DNA of 64,000 bases from Cordilura impudica. Lineage: Eukaryota; Arthropoda; Insecta; Diptera; Scathophagidae. Both the position numbers and the translations under genes were made by a program. Below are positions 22,811 to 32,619 of the stretch, piece by piece. The DNA is taken from contig OY821519.1 in the NCBI GenBank assembly GCA_963682025.1, forward strand, positions 133,149,112-133,213,111. Reading direction: 5' to 3'. The notes beneath the pieces are model-generated. The model ran no database searches. It was not told the origin of the DNA and saw only the letters and a program-made list of their open reading frames with translations. Every line of letters starts with the position of its first letter. The first letter of the stretch is position 1.

Positions 22811-22911
22811 ATCTAACCTATAATCATAATACCAAGTTCTATTTAATTTTTTCATCCATTTTCATTAAAAGTTTTTAACTTAATCTCACCAAAAAATTTT
22901 AAAACTCGTTT

Positions 22912-23169
22912 CTATTTTCTCAATTTCATTTTTAATTTTCCCAATTTCAAATGAAAAATTCTCAATTTCAATTGAAATTTTCTCAATTCCAAATGAAAAA
23001 TTCTCAATTTCATTTGAAATTTTCTCAATTTCAATTGAAATTTTCTCAATTCGAAATGGAAAATCTCAATTTCATTTGGAATTTTCCCAATTTCAAATGA
23101 AAAATCTCAATTTCAATTGAAAAATCTCAATTTCATTTGGTATTTTCTCAATTTCAATTGGAAATGGTG
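22912..23169 (-). repeat. Right terminal repeat array
   Basis: Mirror of the left array: units such as 'tttctcaatttcaattgaa' and 'aattttcccaatttcaaatg'. It ends GGAAATGGTG. Confidence 0.85.
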
Positions 23170-23189
23170 TTGAATGACACGTGGAGTAT

Positions 23190-23598
23190 AAGCAAGTGCT
23201 ACAAATACAACGACCACAATAATAACGACACTTACAGCTACCACACACAAGAAACAACATTTAGAATTACAACGAAACAAGTACAACATTAGAAGAAACC
23301 ATATCTTTTCAAGAGTTTTTTACGTTTTCATTAAAATCTTGGAATCTATTGAAGCGATTGTGATTTTAAATAGAAACCTGCTCAGAATGCCCATGAATCA
23401 TATTCACCACAAATAAGCAACGCAGGTGACCCATTGAGAGCCCGGTCGTGATTTCCACAGACGGACAGGCGGACATAGCTATATCAATTCCGTTTATTAT
23501 AAGGATCACAAAAATATGGGGTACAGATTTTTTTGTATTTATTACAAATGGAATGACGCTGGTGTGAAAGGTATACAAATGAAGCAAATTTTGAAATA
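23190..23598 (+). mobile_element. Second GTCY repeat family, copy 1 (partial)
   Basis: Shares with 60,640-61,385 the order 'acaacgaccacaa', 'acaacatttagaat', 'cagacggacag(g/a)cggaca', 'tataaggatcacaaa', 'ggggtacag' and 'ggaatgac'. It resembles the mini-me design but is a separate family. The deleted mariner starts at its right side. Confidence 0.6.
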
Positions 23599-23909
23599 TA
23601 GGGTGACACAATAAGAGTACACGACTGTGAATTGCATTAGTTATAGGAACATGATAGTTGTATGGATCTGAAGAAAACGTTATTTCAGCAGGACGGCACC
23701 ACATGCCACACCACGCACGAAACAATCGACTTATTGGAGCAATGATTTCCAGAACGAATCATCTCCTGAAATTCAGATGACCATGGGCCGCCAAGATCAT
23801 GCGATTTAATGCCATGTAATTTCTTTCTTTGGGTTTTTTGAAATCTTAGGTCTATGTGAATAAGCCACAAACATTTCTTGGCTCAAGGGCGAGATCCAAT
23901 ACGCCATCG

Positions 23910-23948
23910 CACACTGTGGTAAATCACAAAACTAGCTGGACAAAATTA
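23910..23948 (+). repeat. Left Transib end with RSS-like layout
   Basis: Heptamer CACACTG (23,910-23,916), 23-nt spacer (23,917-23,939), then ACAAAATTA (23,940-23,948). The vertebrate 23-RSS is CACAGTG, 23 bp, ACAAAAACC, so the nonamer matches at its first six positions. Confidence 0.85.
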
Positions 23949-24350
23949 AAAAAAAAATGTCTGGCAACATTCCTTATGATCGTTTAATGAGCTTCTCAAT
24001 ACAATAGATAACTGTAATTCATGTTTTGTTTTTTATTGTTTTAAGCTCTGATTAGGAAAAAGTAAGCCTTAATGTCAGTTGTTGTCAACAAGTGCATTCA
24101 GATTTCAAAGAGAAGAGTATTTTTTGTGTGACTTTGGTTTATGATTAAAAAGGCTACGGTGACTTTAATGTCATAATTTTTTTTGATGTGTAAACATCTA
24201 TACGCGCAGGGGGGTAAATTTCTATTTCACAATACAATCGCAAAAACAGCGTAACACATCGGTGTGAGCTGAAGTGTAAATCGGTGTGACTTTATCTGAT
24301 TGTATTTGTGAAAAAATTATGATATGTTCTTTTCTAAACATTTTCCAATT

Positions 24351-26450
24351 GTCTTTCAAAAAACATCAATTGTATTTCAGAAACCATCAATATAATTTCA
24401 GAAAACATCATTTGAATTTCAGAAAACATAAATAGAATTTCAGAAAACGTCAATATAATTTCAGAAAACATCATTCGAGTTTCAGAAAACATCAATTGAA
24501 TTTCAGAAAGCATCAATAGAATTTCAGAAAAAAACAATTGTATTTCAGAAACCATCAATATAATATCAGAAAACATAATTTGAATTTCAGAAAACATAAA
24601 TAGAATTTCAGAAAACATCAATATAATTTCAGAAAACATCAATTGTATTTCAGAAACAATCAATATAATTTCAGAAAACATCAATTGTATTTCAGAAAAC
24701 ATCAATAGAATTTCAGAAAACATAAACTGTATTTCAGAACACAACAATAAAATTTCAGAAAACATCAATTGAATTTCAGAAAACATCAATATAATTTCAG
24801 AAAACATCAATTGTATTTCAGAAAACATCAATTGTATTTCAGAAAACATCATTTGAATTTCAGAAAACATAAATAGAATTTCAGAAAACATCAATTGTAT
24901 TTCAGAAATATCAATATAATTTCGGAAAACATCATCCGAGTTTCAGAAAACATCAATTGAATTTGAGAAAATATCAATAGAATTTCAGAAAACATCAATA
25001 TAATTTCAGAAAACATCATTCGAGTTTCAGAAAACATCATTTGAATTTCAGAAAACATAAATAGAATTTCAGAAAACATCAATATAATTTCAGAAAACAT
25101 CATTCGGGTTTCAGAAAACATCAATTGAATTTCAGAAAACATCAATAGAATTTCAGAAAACAAAAATTGTATTTCAGAAAACATCAATTGTATTTCAGAA
25201 AACATCATTTGAATTTCAGAAAACATAAATAGAATTTCAGAAAACATCAATAGAAAATATCAATAGAATTTCAGAAAACATAAATTGTATTTCAGAAAAC
25301 ATCAATTGTATTTCAGAAAACATCATTTGAATTTCAGAAAACATAAATAGAATTTCAGAAAACATCAATAGAATTTCAGAAAACATCAATTGTATTTCAG
25401 AAAACATCAATTGAACTTCAGAAAACATAAATAGAATTACAGAAAACATCAATATAATTTCAGAAAACATTATTCGAGTTTCAGAAAACATAATTTGAAT
25501 TTCAGAAAACATCAATATAATTTCAGAAAACATCATTCGAGTTTCAGAAAACATCAATTGAATTTCAGAAAACATCAATAGAATTTCACAAAACATAAAT
25601 TGAATTTCAGAAAACATCAATTGTGTTTCAGAAAACATCATTTGAATTTCAGAAAACATAAATAGAATTTCAGAAAACATCAATAGAATTTCCGAAAACA
25701 TCAATTGTATTTCAGAAAACATCAATTGTATTTCAGAAAACATCAATTGAACTTCAGAAAACATAAATAGAATTTCAGAAAACATCATTCGAGTTTCAGA
25801 AAACATCATTTGAATTTCAGAAAACATGAATAGAATTACAGAAAACATCAATATAATTTCAGAAAACATCATTCGAGTTTCAGAAAACATCAAGTGAATT
25901 TCAGAAAACATCAATAGATTTTCAATAAACATCAATTGTATTTAAGAAGACATCAATTGTATTTCAGAAAACATCATTTGAATTTCAGAAAACATAAATA
26001 GAGTTTCAGAAAACATCAATTGAATTTTAAAAAGCATTATTTGAATTGCTGAGAACATTAATCCTATTCCAGAAAACATCAATAGAATTTCAGAAAACAT
26101 CATTTGAATTTCAGAAAACATAAATAGAATTTCAGAAAACATCAATAGAAAACATCAATAGAATTTCAGAAAACATAAATTGTATTTCAGAAAACATCAA
26201 TTGTATTTCAGAAAACATCATTTGAATTTCAGAAAACATAAATAGAATTTCAGAAAACATCAATAGAATTTCAGAAAACATCAATTGTATTTCAGAAAAC
26301 ATCAATTGAACTTCAGAAAACATAAACAGAATTACAGAAAACATCAATATAATTTCAGAAAACATCATTCGAGTTTCAGAAAACATCATTTGAATTTCAG
26401 AAAACATAAATAGAATTTCAGAAAACATCAATTGAATTTCAGAAAACAGC
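24351..26450 (-). repeat. 21-bp minisatellite, about 100 units
   Basis: Units are of the type 'atttcagaaaacatcaattg' with few variants at the last bases. Because the period is divisible by three, the minus strand reads as heptapeptides MFSEIQL / MFSEILF / MFSETRM over long open stretches (24,334-24,894; 25,237-25,935; 26,132-26,452). Higher-order copies exist: for example 25,335-25,440, 25,650-25,770 and 26,230-26,330 repeat the same order of variants. No start context, termination or conserved flanking domain suggests a real protein. The frame shifts at several places, such as 24,910, 25,250 and 26,150. Confidence 0.9.
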
Positions 26451-26555
26451 ATAATCGACTTATTTTTTATGCACTGGAAAATATGATGTTGATGTTTTCT
26501 TTAATTATTAGATGTTTACACATCTCCCTTGTGATCGGACTCACATTATTTTTTT

Positions 26556-26751
26556 TTATTATTATTAAGCTATATTTCAAGAAAATATATTACAATTTTC
26601 ATTTAATTATTTACATTATAAGTATTAAAAAAAATTTTTTGTGATGAATTTATTTATTATTATTAAGCTATATTTCAAGAAAATATATTACAATTTTCAT
26701 TTAATTATTTACATTGTAAGTATTAAAAAAAATTTTTTGTGATGAATTTAT
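26556..26751. repeat. 98-bp tandem duplication
   Basis: Two nearly identical units (26,556-26,653 and 26,654-26,751) reading 'attattattaagctatatt' through 'ttttttgtgatgaattta'. Confidence 0.9.
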
Positions 26752-27221
26752 AGTTTTGCTTAAGGTCTTCTAATAAATTCAAATTAAAAACAATTTGTTT
26801 ATATTTTTAATTAATTTATTTATTATTCTTTTTTCCAATATTTCGGTTGACATCGTCAACCATTATCAAGGATTTTACGTTTTAAAAAACTCAAACGTTG
26901 AGTTGAGGACTACTTTGCTTTTCGGAGAGTATTTGTGAGTTGAGTTTTACGTTTTAAAAAACTCAAACGTTGAGTTGAGGACTACTTTGCTTTTCGGAGA
27001 GTATTTGTGAGTTGACAAATACTCTCCGAAAAGTAAAGTAGTCCTCAACTCAACGTTTGAGTTTTTTAAAACGTAAAACGTAAAATCCTTGATAATGGTT
27101 GACGATGTCAACCGAAATATTGGAAAAAAGAATAATAAATAAATTAATTAAAAATATAAACAAATTGTTTTTAATTTGAATTTATTAGAAGACCTTAAGC
27201 CAAACTATAAATTCATCACAA
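26739..27221. repeat. Large foldback with a 72-bp duplication in its left arm
   Basis: The left arm begins 'gtgatgaatttatagtttt' and the right arm ends with its complement. The centre is ggagagtatttgt-gagttg-acaaatactctcc near 26,995-27,027. The left arm has an extra tandem copy of a 72-bp piece (first at 26,876, again at 26,948). Each arm also holds a small hairpin, ggttgac-gat-gtcaacc. The RNA would form a very stable stem of about 200 bp. It lies just upstream of the Transib transposase gene. Confidence 0.9.
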
Positions 27222-27458
27222 AGGTACTACACAGGTCGACAATACAAAACCTCCTACAAAATTTTTTTTTGTGAGAAGTTCAGAAAGTGCAAAAAATAAA
27301 ATATTTCCTTTTTTCAATTAGAGTTAAAGCTGTTTATTCCGAATAGTTCCGGTGTAAAACTTTATTTGTGTTAATCTTTGAAGTGTTCACTTTAAGGTAA
27401 ATCAAAAACATCTTGCGCATTTTTGCGACCGCCATACATTTTTTTTTACTTTTCCAGT

Positions 27459-29307
27459 ATGACCTCCACTCTTTCGCGAAAGGAAATTTTTGAAGAATGG
27501 GTAAAAACTCCCAAAATACATCGCAAAGACGTCTTATTGACATTAATAATGGTTAGATATGGTCTTCAAGATATACCAGAAGACGTGAAAATAAATCTTA
27601 AGGCAAATATAAATATTATTTGTTTTAAACTAGCCGAAACATGGATAAAAAGTGGAAGACATCGTGACCGTTTCTTAACATCAAATTCAGTTTGGCTTGA
27701 TGCACCGAATGTATTGCCTGAAAGTGTACAACCGAAAAGTTGTGAAAAAACTGGAAGAAAACCAAAAAATGTTGATGACTGTAGTGAAAAATCGAAAAAA
27801 GAAAGATACAAGGACTTTTAGATTCAACTGACCATCGAGAAATTATTAAAGCTAGTGAGCAAGTGTTTCACAAAATGGGAAAGCGAGATTCAGCCAGACT
27901 TGTGAAAGATCTGTCGGAAGCTTCATCCAGTAAAGGTATGGAAGTGAAAAAAATTTGTAAGAGATTAAGCTCTGAGCCTGTGCCTTTAGGGAGCCTTTAT
28001 TCCGATGAAGCCTTATCTTTAATGGTTGACGCTAATTTGTCGAAACATCAATACGATGTTATTCGGCTAAAAGTCAACGCAAAATGCAAAAATCTTTTTC
28101 CCTCCTACACTAATGTTCAAAAAACTAAACAAAAATGTTATCCAGCTGACACAGAAATCACGGAGATGCATGCAAAAAGTTCACTACAGTCATTGGTGAA
28201 TCATACTATTGAAAGGCTTTGTTTGGCTCAAAAAGAGGTTTTACTCGGTATTGATGGTCTGAAAACTGATGAAAATCGTCTTAATATTTTGATAAAATGG
28301 GGATGCGATGGGGCTCAACAAAAGCAGTATAAACAGAAGTTTTCTTTGGAGGAGGGCCAAACAGATGAAAGTTTATTTAGTATTTCAATGGTTCCTATTC
28401 AAATGAATTTTAGTTCTACACAAAGAAAAATAATTGTATGGCAAAATCCTGCTCCTTCATCTACAAGATACTGCCGTCCAATCAAGTTTGTTTTTGCCAA
28501 AGAGTCCACTGAGTTAATTTCTCAAGAAGTTAAATTAGTACAGCAAGAAATTAGAGATTTGTCTCCAACTCTTATCACAAATGGCGAACAAAGTTTTCTT
28601 GTTGAGTCTACTTTTATACTTACTATGATAGACGGTAAAATTCATCTGTAACTTCTTCTTCTCAAATGTGTTTCATATGTGGAGCGAAACTGAGTGAGGT
28701 AAATAAACCTTCTGTGATTTTAAATAAAATTGTCGATGAACGATCTTTAACCTTTGGAATGTCTCCGCTACATTCATGGATCCGTTTTATGGAGTGTGTA
28801 TTACACATAGCATATAAACTTCCTATAATGACCTGGCAAGCTAGAGGACCGGAAAATAAAGCAAAAGTGGATGAAGAAAAAAAAATTCAACAGAGATTTC
28901 GAAATGAGATGGGGTTGCTTGTAGACATGCCAACACAACAAGGAGGTAATACGAATGACGGTAATACTGCTAGACGGTTCTTTAGAGTAGCAGAAAAGAG
29001 TTCAGAAATCACTGGTGTCAATAAAGAATTAATTGAACAGTTTCATATTATTTTGGAAACTTTAGGCAGTGGTTACCCTATTGATGAAGATGCTTTTGAA
29101 AGTTTTATTGTTATCACACGAAATTTATACTTAAAAGAATACCCATGGTACATTATGCCAGTTAGCGCCCATAAAATTCTTTTTCATGGAAAAGACATAA
29201 TAAGGTCTTGCATTCTTCCTATAGGACAGCTGTCAGAAGAAGCTCAAGAAGCAAGAAATAAAATCTTTATGTGTATTTATGTGTTATTATCTGTATTATT
29301 AATGTAA
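27459..29307 (+). pseudogene. Transib/RAG1-like transposase (copy 2), two frameshifts
   Basis: Start MTSTLSRKEIFEEWVKTP at 27,459. Blocks in order: TGRKPKNVDDCSEKSKKERY (27,750-27,810), HKMGKRDSARLVKDL, KWGCDGAQQKQYKQKF at 28,296-28,345 (first catalytic Asp), SSTRYCRPIKFVFAKE, TMIDGKIH, CFICGAKLSE at 28,668, FGMSPLHSWIRFMECVLHIA, NTNDGNTARRFF at 28,951-28,985, YPWYIMPVSAHKILFHGKD, and LSEEAQEARNK at 29,233-29,262 with the final catalytic Glu. The blocks NGNxARxxx, HKxLxH and ExxRNK follow RAG1 order, and Transib is the known RAG1 relative. I could not place the second catalytic Asp with confidence. One-base losses near 27,812 and 28,640 break the frame. The protein stops soon after the Glu, without the C-terminal region that copy 3 keeps. 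Confidence 0.8.
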
Positions 29308-29678
29308 CAAAGCAAAAGCAAGTAAAGAAAACAATTATTATCAAATATTTATTAAAAATATTAAAATTATTTAGGTATACCTCCGACTCCTTACGTAAAA
29401 ACTCACTTCATAATTTTAATAATCATGAATCTTAGTTATATTCAACCTAAATACTAATATAGATAGCAACAAATAATCTCATAGGATGTTTTAGAGAAAC
29501 TAATTTTTTATTTTCAAAAAAATTTTTTTTTCTTGACATTGGATCCTTTTAGTTTTTGCCTCATTTCATTGAAAAAATCTTCTTTAAAAAAAAAAAAATT
29601 TGTGTAATCATTTATATATGTATTTGAATTCATTTTTTATATAATTCATAAGTGAAAAGTGAACCCAACGCGATTTAT

Positions 29679-29717
29679 TAATTTTGTCCAGTTAGATTTG
29701 CGATCTACCACACTGTG
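29679..29717 (-). repeat. Right Transib end with RSS-like layout
   Basis: Read inward: CACAGTG (29,717-29,711), identical to the V(D)J heptamer, 23-nt spacer (29,710-29,688), then ACAAAATTA (29,687-29,679). Same spacing and same nonamer-like word as the left end. Confidence 0.9.
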
Positions 29718-29780
29718 CATCGGTGAGATAGAACCATATCATCATAAATTTAATAGTGCACTCTTATTGGATCTCCCTTT

Positions 29781-31072
29781 ATATAAAAAATACCCAATTT
29801 TGGGATAATAATATTTTGTTCGGATCTAATCGTATGCCTTTACTCAAATTCCACCATTAAGTGGACTAATGAAAACAATATTGGTACAACTAAATCGGTA
29901 AAATTGTGACAAACTTTGCTTAATTGAAAAATACGTTGTATCAAAAATGGCAACGTAATGAAATCAATTTGAGTAAATAAGCTGAAGAGGCTGAAATAAA
30001 AGATGAAGAGACTGTGATGGGAGGGTGCATCAAGAAACATACCCAAGAACTCATAAATCTGGAATATTTATAGTTTGAATAATTCTGTTTTTACTTTATT
30101 TAAAAGTTACAATTTTAAGTGAACCGTTCCCTTTTTAACACTTTTTTGAACTGATGAATTTGAAATATTTTCAATGTCGCACAGCCTTGGGCTGTGGCTT
30201 AGTTACATTTTTGAATACAATTCATCTACAGACATGATTTTGTTGTAAGTTCCAACAATTGCATACATCAAATGTATACATACATATGTATATATGTTGC
30301 ATAAATATTAAAATAAAAAAACATACATACATATATACGTACATAGGTACATATTCGGGGTGTTATTTAACATCAACAATTGTATACAACTTTTGTTTGT
30401 TTCGAGCATATACTTATAAGCGAAGTTAACAACCTGTTTGCCCATAAGGAATATGCGCGTTCATACATAAATAAAATTGACGACAGTTTTGTTTGTTGTT
30501 TGTTTCTTCATGATGCCAATAAAAAGTTTGAAGTGAAAAAATAAAATAAATAAAAAAAATGTGAAAAATACAAATAAATGTGAGACAATGTAAAGTTTCT
30601 TAAATATTTTTTCGCTCTTTTTTTTCTCTAGCTCACCCTCATAACAATCCAGTTCTATACAGTTTAAGCTTAAGGTTAAATCCACACCATAATAACAACT
30701 ATAACAATGGTCTATGAAATCGTTGAGCTTTACAAATGTTGAATAAACAAAATAGAAAGAAAACAAAAATATTAACACTGCATATAAAACTAAGAAAAAT
30801 ATATTTTTAAATAAAAATAAAAAAAAAAAGTTTAACGTCTCAATGTTAGAGTAATAATGTGAAGTGCTTTGGTGGCTGCATAATGGGAGAGTTTCTTTTT
30901 ATTTTATGGACAAAAACTTGGAACATCAGAGTAAATGTTCTTATTTATAGTTAGTTTTAAACTCTGGTGGGTATTTTATTTATTCATGGCTATTCCTGTT
31001 TCATTTTCAACTCGAAAGCTTTGCCTTGTATTCAATTGTCAATTCTGTAATATGCTAATGATACATTAGAGA
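29781..31072. other. AT-rich DNA, no gene recognised
   Basis: Less repetitive than its surroundings and possibly unique sequence. Simple repeats of 'acatacatatgta' type at 30,275-30,350. A 105-codon open frame on the minus strand (30,461-30,778) is low-complexity and membrane-like by AT bias, with no motif. Confidence 0.4.
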
Positions 31073-31074
31073 TA

Positions 31075-32487
31075 CACTTGTGCTCACATAATTTAGTCAT
31101 GGGTATGCAATGAACTGTTTTTGTAGTTTTTCTCTTAAACCTATTTCTTCCGATCCTAACCTTACTATTTTGTGCAACCCTGCTATGCTAGCAATTGTTT
31201 ACATTGAATGAAGCAAAACTAAAAATTTGGGTATTCCCCGAAAAATGTGGAAAACGTCAAAAAGTCATATGCGCTGTGCTCACATAATTAAGTCACCACG
31301 CGTATCGTGAGTAAATTAGTGTTTTGAAGATTTTTTTTTGCGGTTTAAATAATAAATAAATTAAAAACAAATAAATTAAAAACAAAGAACATCAGCTGAA
31401 ACGCTATGGGTAAACAAAAAAGTTCGAATTCGACTGTACGGAAAATAATATGGGATTGTTTCCAAAGATACAATAATATTGCAAAACTAGTAGAGATTTT
31501 GAACTTTTCTCGTGGTAGAATTACAAATGCCATTACGCATTAAAAAATATGAAACTTTTGAAAATATTCCGCGCCAAAAACCGAGAAAACGACTTTAAAT
31601 GATGACAGACGCACTGCAAACCTGAGTAAAGCTGATCTTTTTTTAACTTCGTCGCAAATCCGATCTCTAATGGAAACGTATTATGGCGCAAATGTTTCGT
31701 CGCAGACCATAAGACGACGTTTGCAAGAAAACAATTTGCATGGACGAATGGCCAGGAAGAAACCGTTGGTTTCCTTGAAGAACACTAAGAAGCGGCTCCG
31801 ATTTGCGACTGACCATCTTGCTAAAGGAATAAATTTTTGGAATTTAATTGTTTGGAGCGACGAATCCAAGTTTAATGTTTTTGGAAATGATGGTAGACCA
31901 TATGTTCGACGTCCTCCACTTAAGGAATTGGATCCAAAATACATAAAAAAAACTGTGAAACCGCATTTTACCGCATTCGGTGTGGGCCCTATAGTCAAGA
32001 TTGACGGTATAATGAATGGGGAAATGTATAAGAATATACTAAAGGAAAATTTAGCCACCGAATATGCTGACAATTTGCCGCTTGCGTGGATTTTCCAACA
32101 CGACAATGACCCGAAGCATTTTTCGAAGGTGGTTAAGTCGTGGTTGGCAACACAGTCCATCAAGCTTCTGGGATGGCCGTAGCATGCCAAGGCGATGCTC
32201 CACGGTATTGAAGCAAAAAGGTTATCCTACTCAATATTGAGGTAAGCTAATGAAAAAAATGGGATTCTCGACAAAGTTTATTACTTATTTCTACAATTTC
32301 AACCTTTTTTTTTCAGATGACTTAATTATGTGAGCAGCTCTCTTTGGCTAATTTCTAAGTTTTTTATTTTGGAAAGAGCCAAAATTTTGTAATTTTTAAT
32401 TTCACTGTAAATTGATTGCTAACATATAAGAATAATAAAAAAAATATATTAGAATTTAAAAAAGGGTTAATTATGTGAGCACAAGTG
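31075..32487 (+). mobile_element. Tc1 element with double (IR/DR) ends
   Basis: Outer ends CACTTGTGCTCACATAATT and its inverse lie at 31,075 and 32,487, flanked by TA on each side (31,073-31,074 and 32,488-32,489). A second inverted copy of the core, 'gtgctcacataattaagtca', lies inside at 31,275-31,295 and 32,316-32,336. Two repeats per end is the IR/DR layout of Sleeping Beauty-like Tc1 elements. Length 1,413 bp, a little short because the transposase carries a deletion. Confidence 0.9.
31406..32240 (+). pseudogene. Tc1 DD34E-type transposase, catalytic Glu deleted
   Basis: Starts MGKQKSSNSTVRKIIWDCF at 31,406, with the HTH part FQRYNNIAKLVEILNFSRGR behind it. Stops follow near 31,540, then an open stretch: DDRRTANLSKADLFLTSSQI, NVSSQTIRRRLQENNLHGR, IVWSDESKFNVFGNDGRP (first Asp), KPHFTAFGVGPIVKIDGI and LAWIFQHDNDPKHFSKVV (second Asp). 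At 32,182 it hits a stop. In the neighbouring frame the family's C-terminus appears directly (MPRRCSTVLKQKGYPTQY, stop at 32,238-32,240). The segment with SPDLNPIE and its catalytic Glu has therefore been deleted. Inactive. Confidence 0.9.
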
Positions 32488-32619
32488 TATACCAGCAACA
32501 TCTTAACTGAAATTATGCAGAATTTAATTCACTTTGGGTTAAGTTCAAGATCAGGTCATACATTTTGCAGTTCTGTTTTGATATAGAAGCCCAAATATAG
32601 GAATGGAGCATACCTATAA

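Larger units (their letters stand above)
21472..23169 (+). mobile_element. IS630/Tc1-class element with long minisatellite-like inverted repeats
   Basis: The ends CACCATTTCCAATTGAAATT and its inverse match at 21,472 and 23,169, with TA at 21,470-21,471 on the left (tt on the right). Each terminal repeat is about 280-370 bp and consists of ~20-21-bp units of the type 'aattgaaattgagaaaattcc', alternating with 'aattgaaattgagattttcc'. A transposase relic sits between. The element would be 1.7 kb. Repeating terminal arms of this kind are unusual for Tc1/mariner elements, which normally have plain 20-200-bp ends. Confidence 0.75.
23910..29717 (+). mobile_element. Complete Transib element (RAG1-like) with 5-bp target duplication
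   Basis: Flanked by CATCG on both sides (23,905-23,909 and 29,718-29,722). Ends are inverted: CACACTGTGGTAAATCACAA on the left and, read inward, CACAGTGTGGTAGATCGCAA on the right. The similarity runs over about 40 bp, to GGACAAAATTAA. Five-bp duplications and CAC ends are the Transib signature. The 5.8-kb interior holds a 2.1-kb minisatellite, a 98-bp duplication, a foldback and a transposase pseudogene. The array and foldback may be later additions to a roughly 3-kb core. Removing the element and one CATCG restores a mariner reading frame. Confidence 0.9.
23599..29780 (+). mobile_element. Deleted DD41D mariner, split by the Transib insertion
   Basis: Left end tagggtgacacaataagag (23,599) and right end in reverse agggagatccaataagag (29,778 down) are inverted copies. 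Without the Transib, the element is only about 370 bp. It keeps the C-terminal half of a mariner transposase: LFQQDGTTCHTTHETIDLLE, then SCDLMPCNFFLW, at 23,688-23,830. The QQD Asp and the Asn that replaces the final Asp are 41 residues apart, the rosa-type spacing. The reading frame continues on both sides of the Transib as LKGEIQYAIGEIEP, so the insertion fell in the coding remnant. Confidence 0.75.

Noticed and set aside
23450..23475. CRISPR-like or other spaced repeat in the GTCY tracts
   Set aside because: Tetranucleotide tracts inside mini-me-type repeats in a eukaryotic genome; no spacers.
24334..26452. A long secreted or fibrous repeat protein (MFSEIQL heptads) on the minus strand
   Set aside because: The open frames follow from a 21-bp stop-free unit. 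Frame changes, no conserved flanks and no start context argue against a gene.
27085..27135. Possible hammerhead ribozyme core (ttgataat, a perfect stem-loop, then gaaa) in the foldback, as in Penelope-like elements
   Set aside because: The core reads TTGATAA rather than CTGATGA, and no stem III with the cleavage site is visible, so the likeness is superficial.
31681..32190. A 169-codon open frame on the minus strand
   Set aside because: Antisense shadow of the Tc1 transposase.
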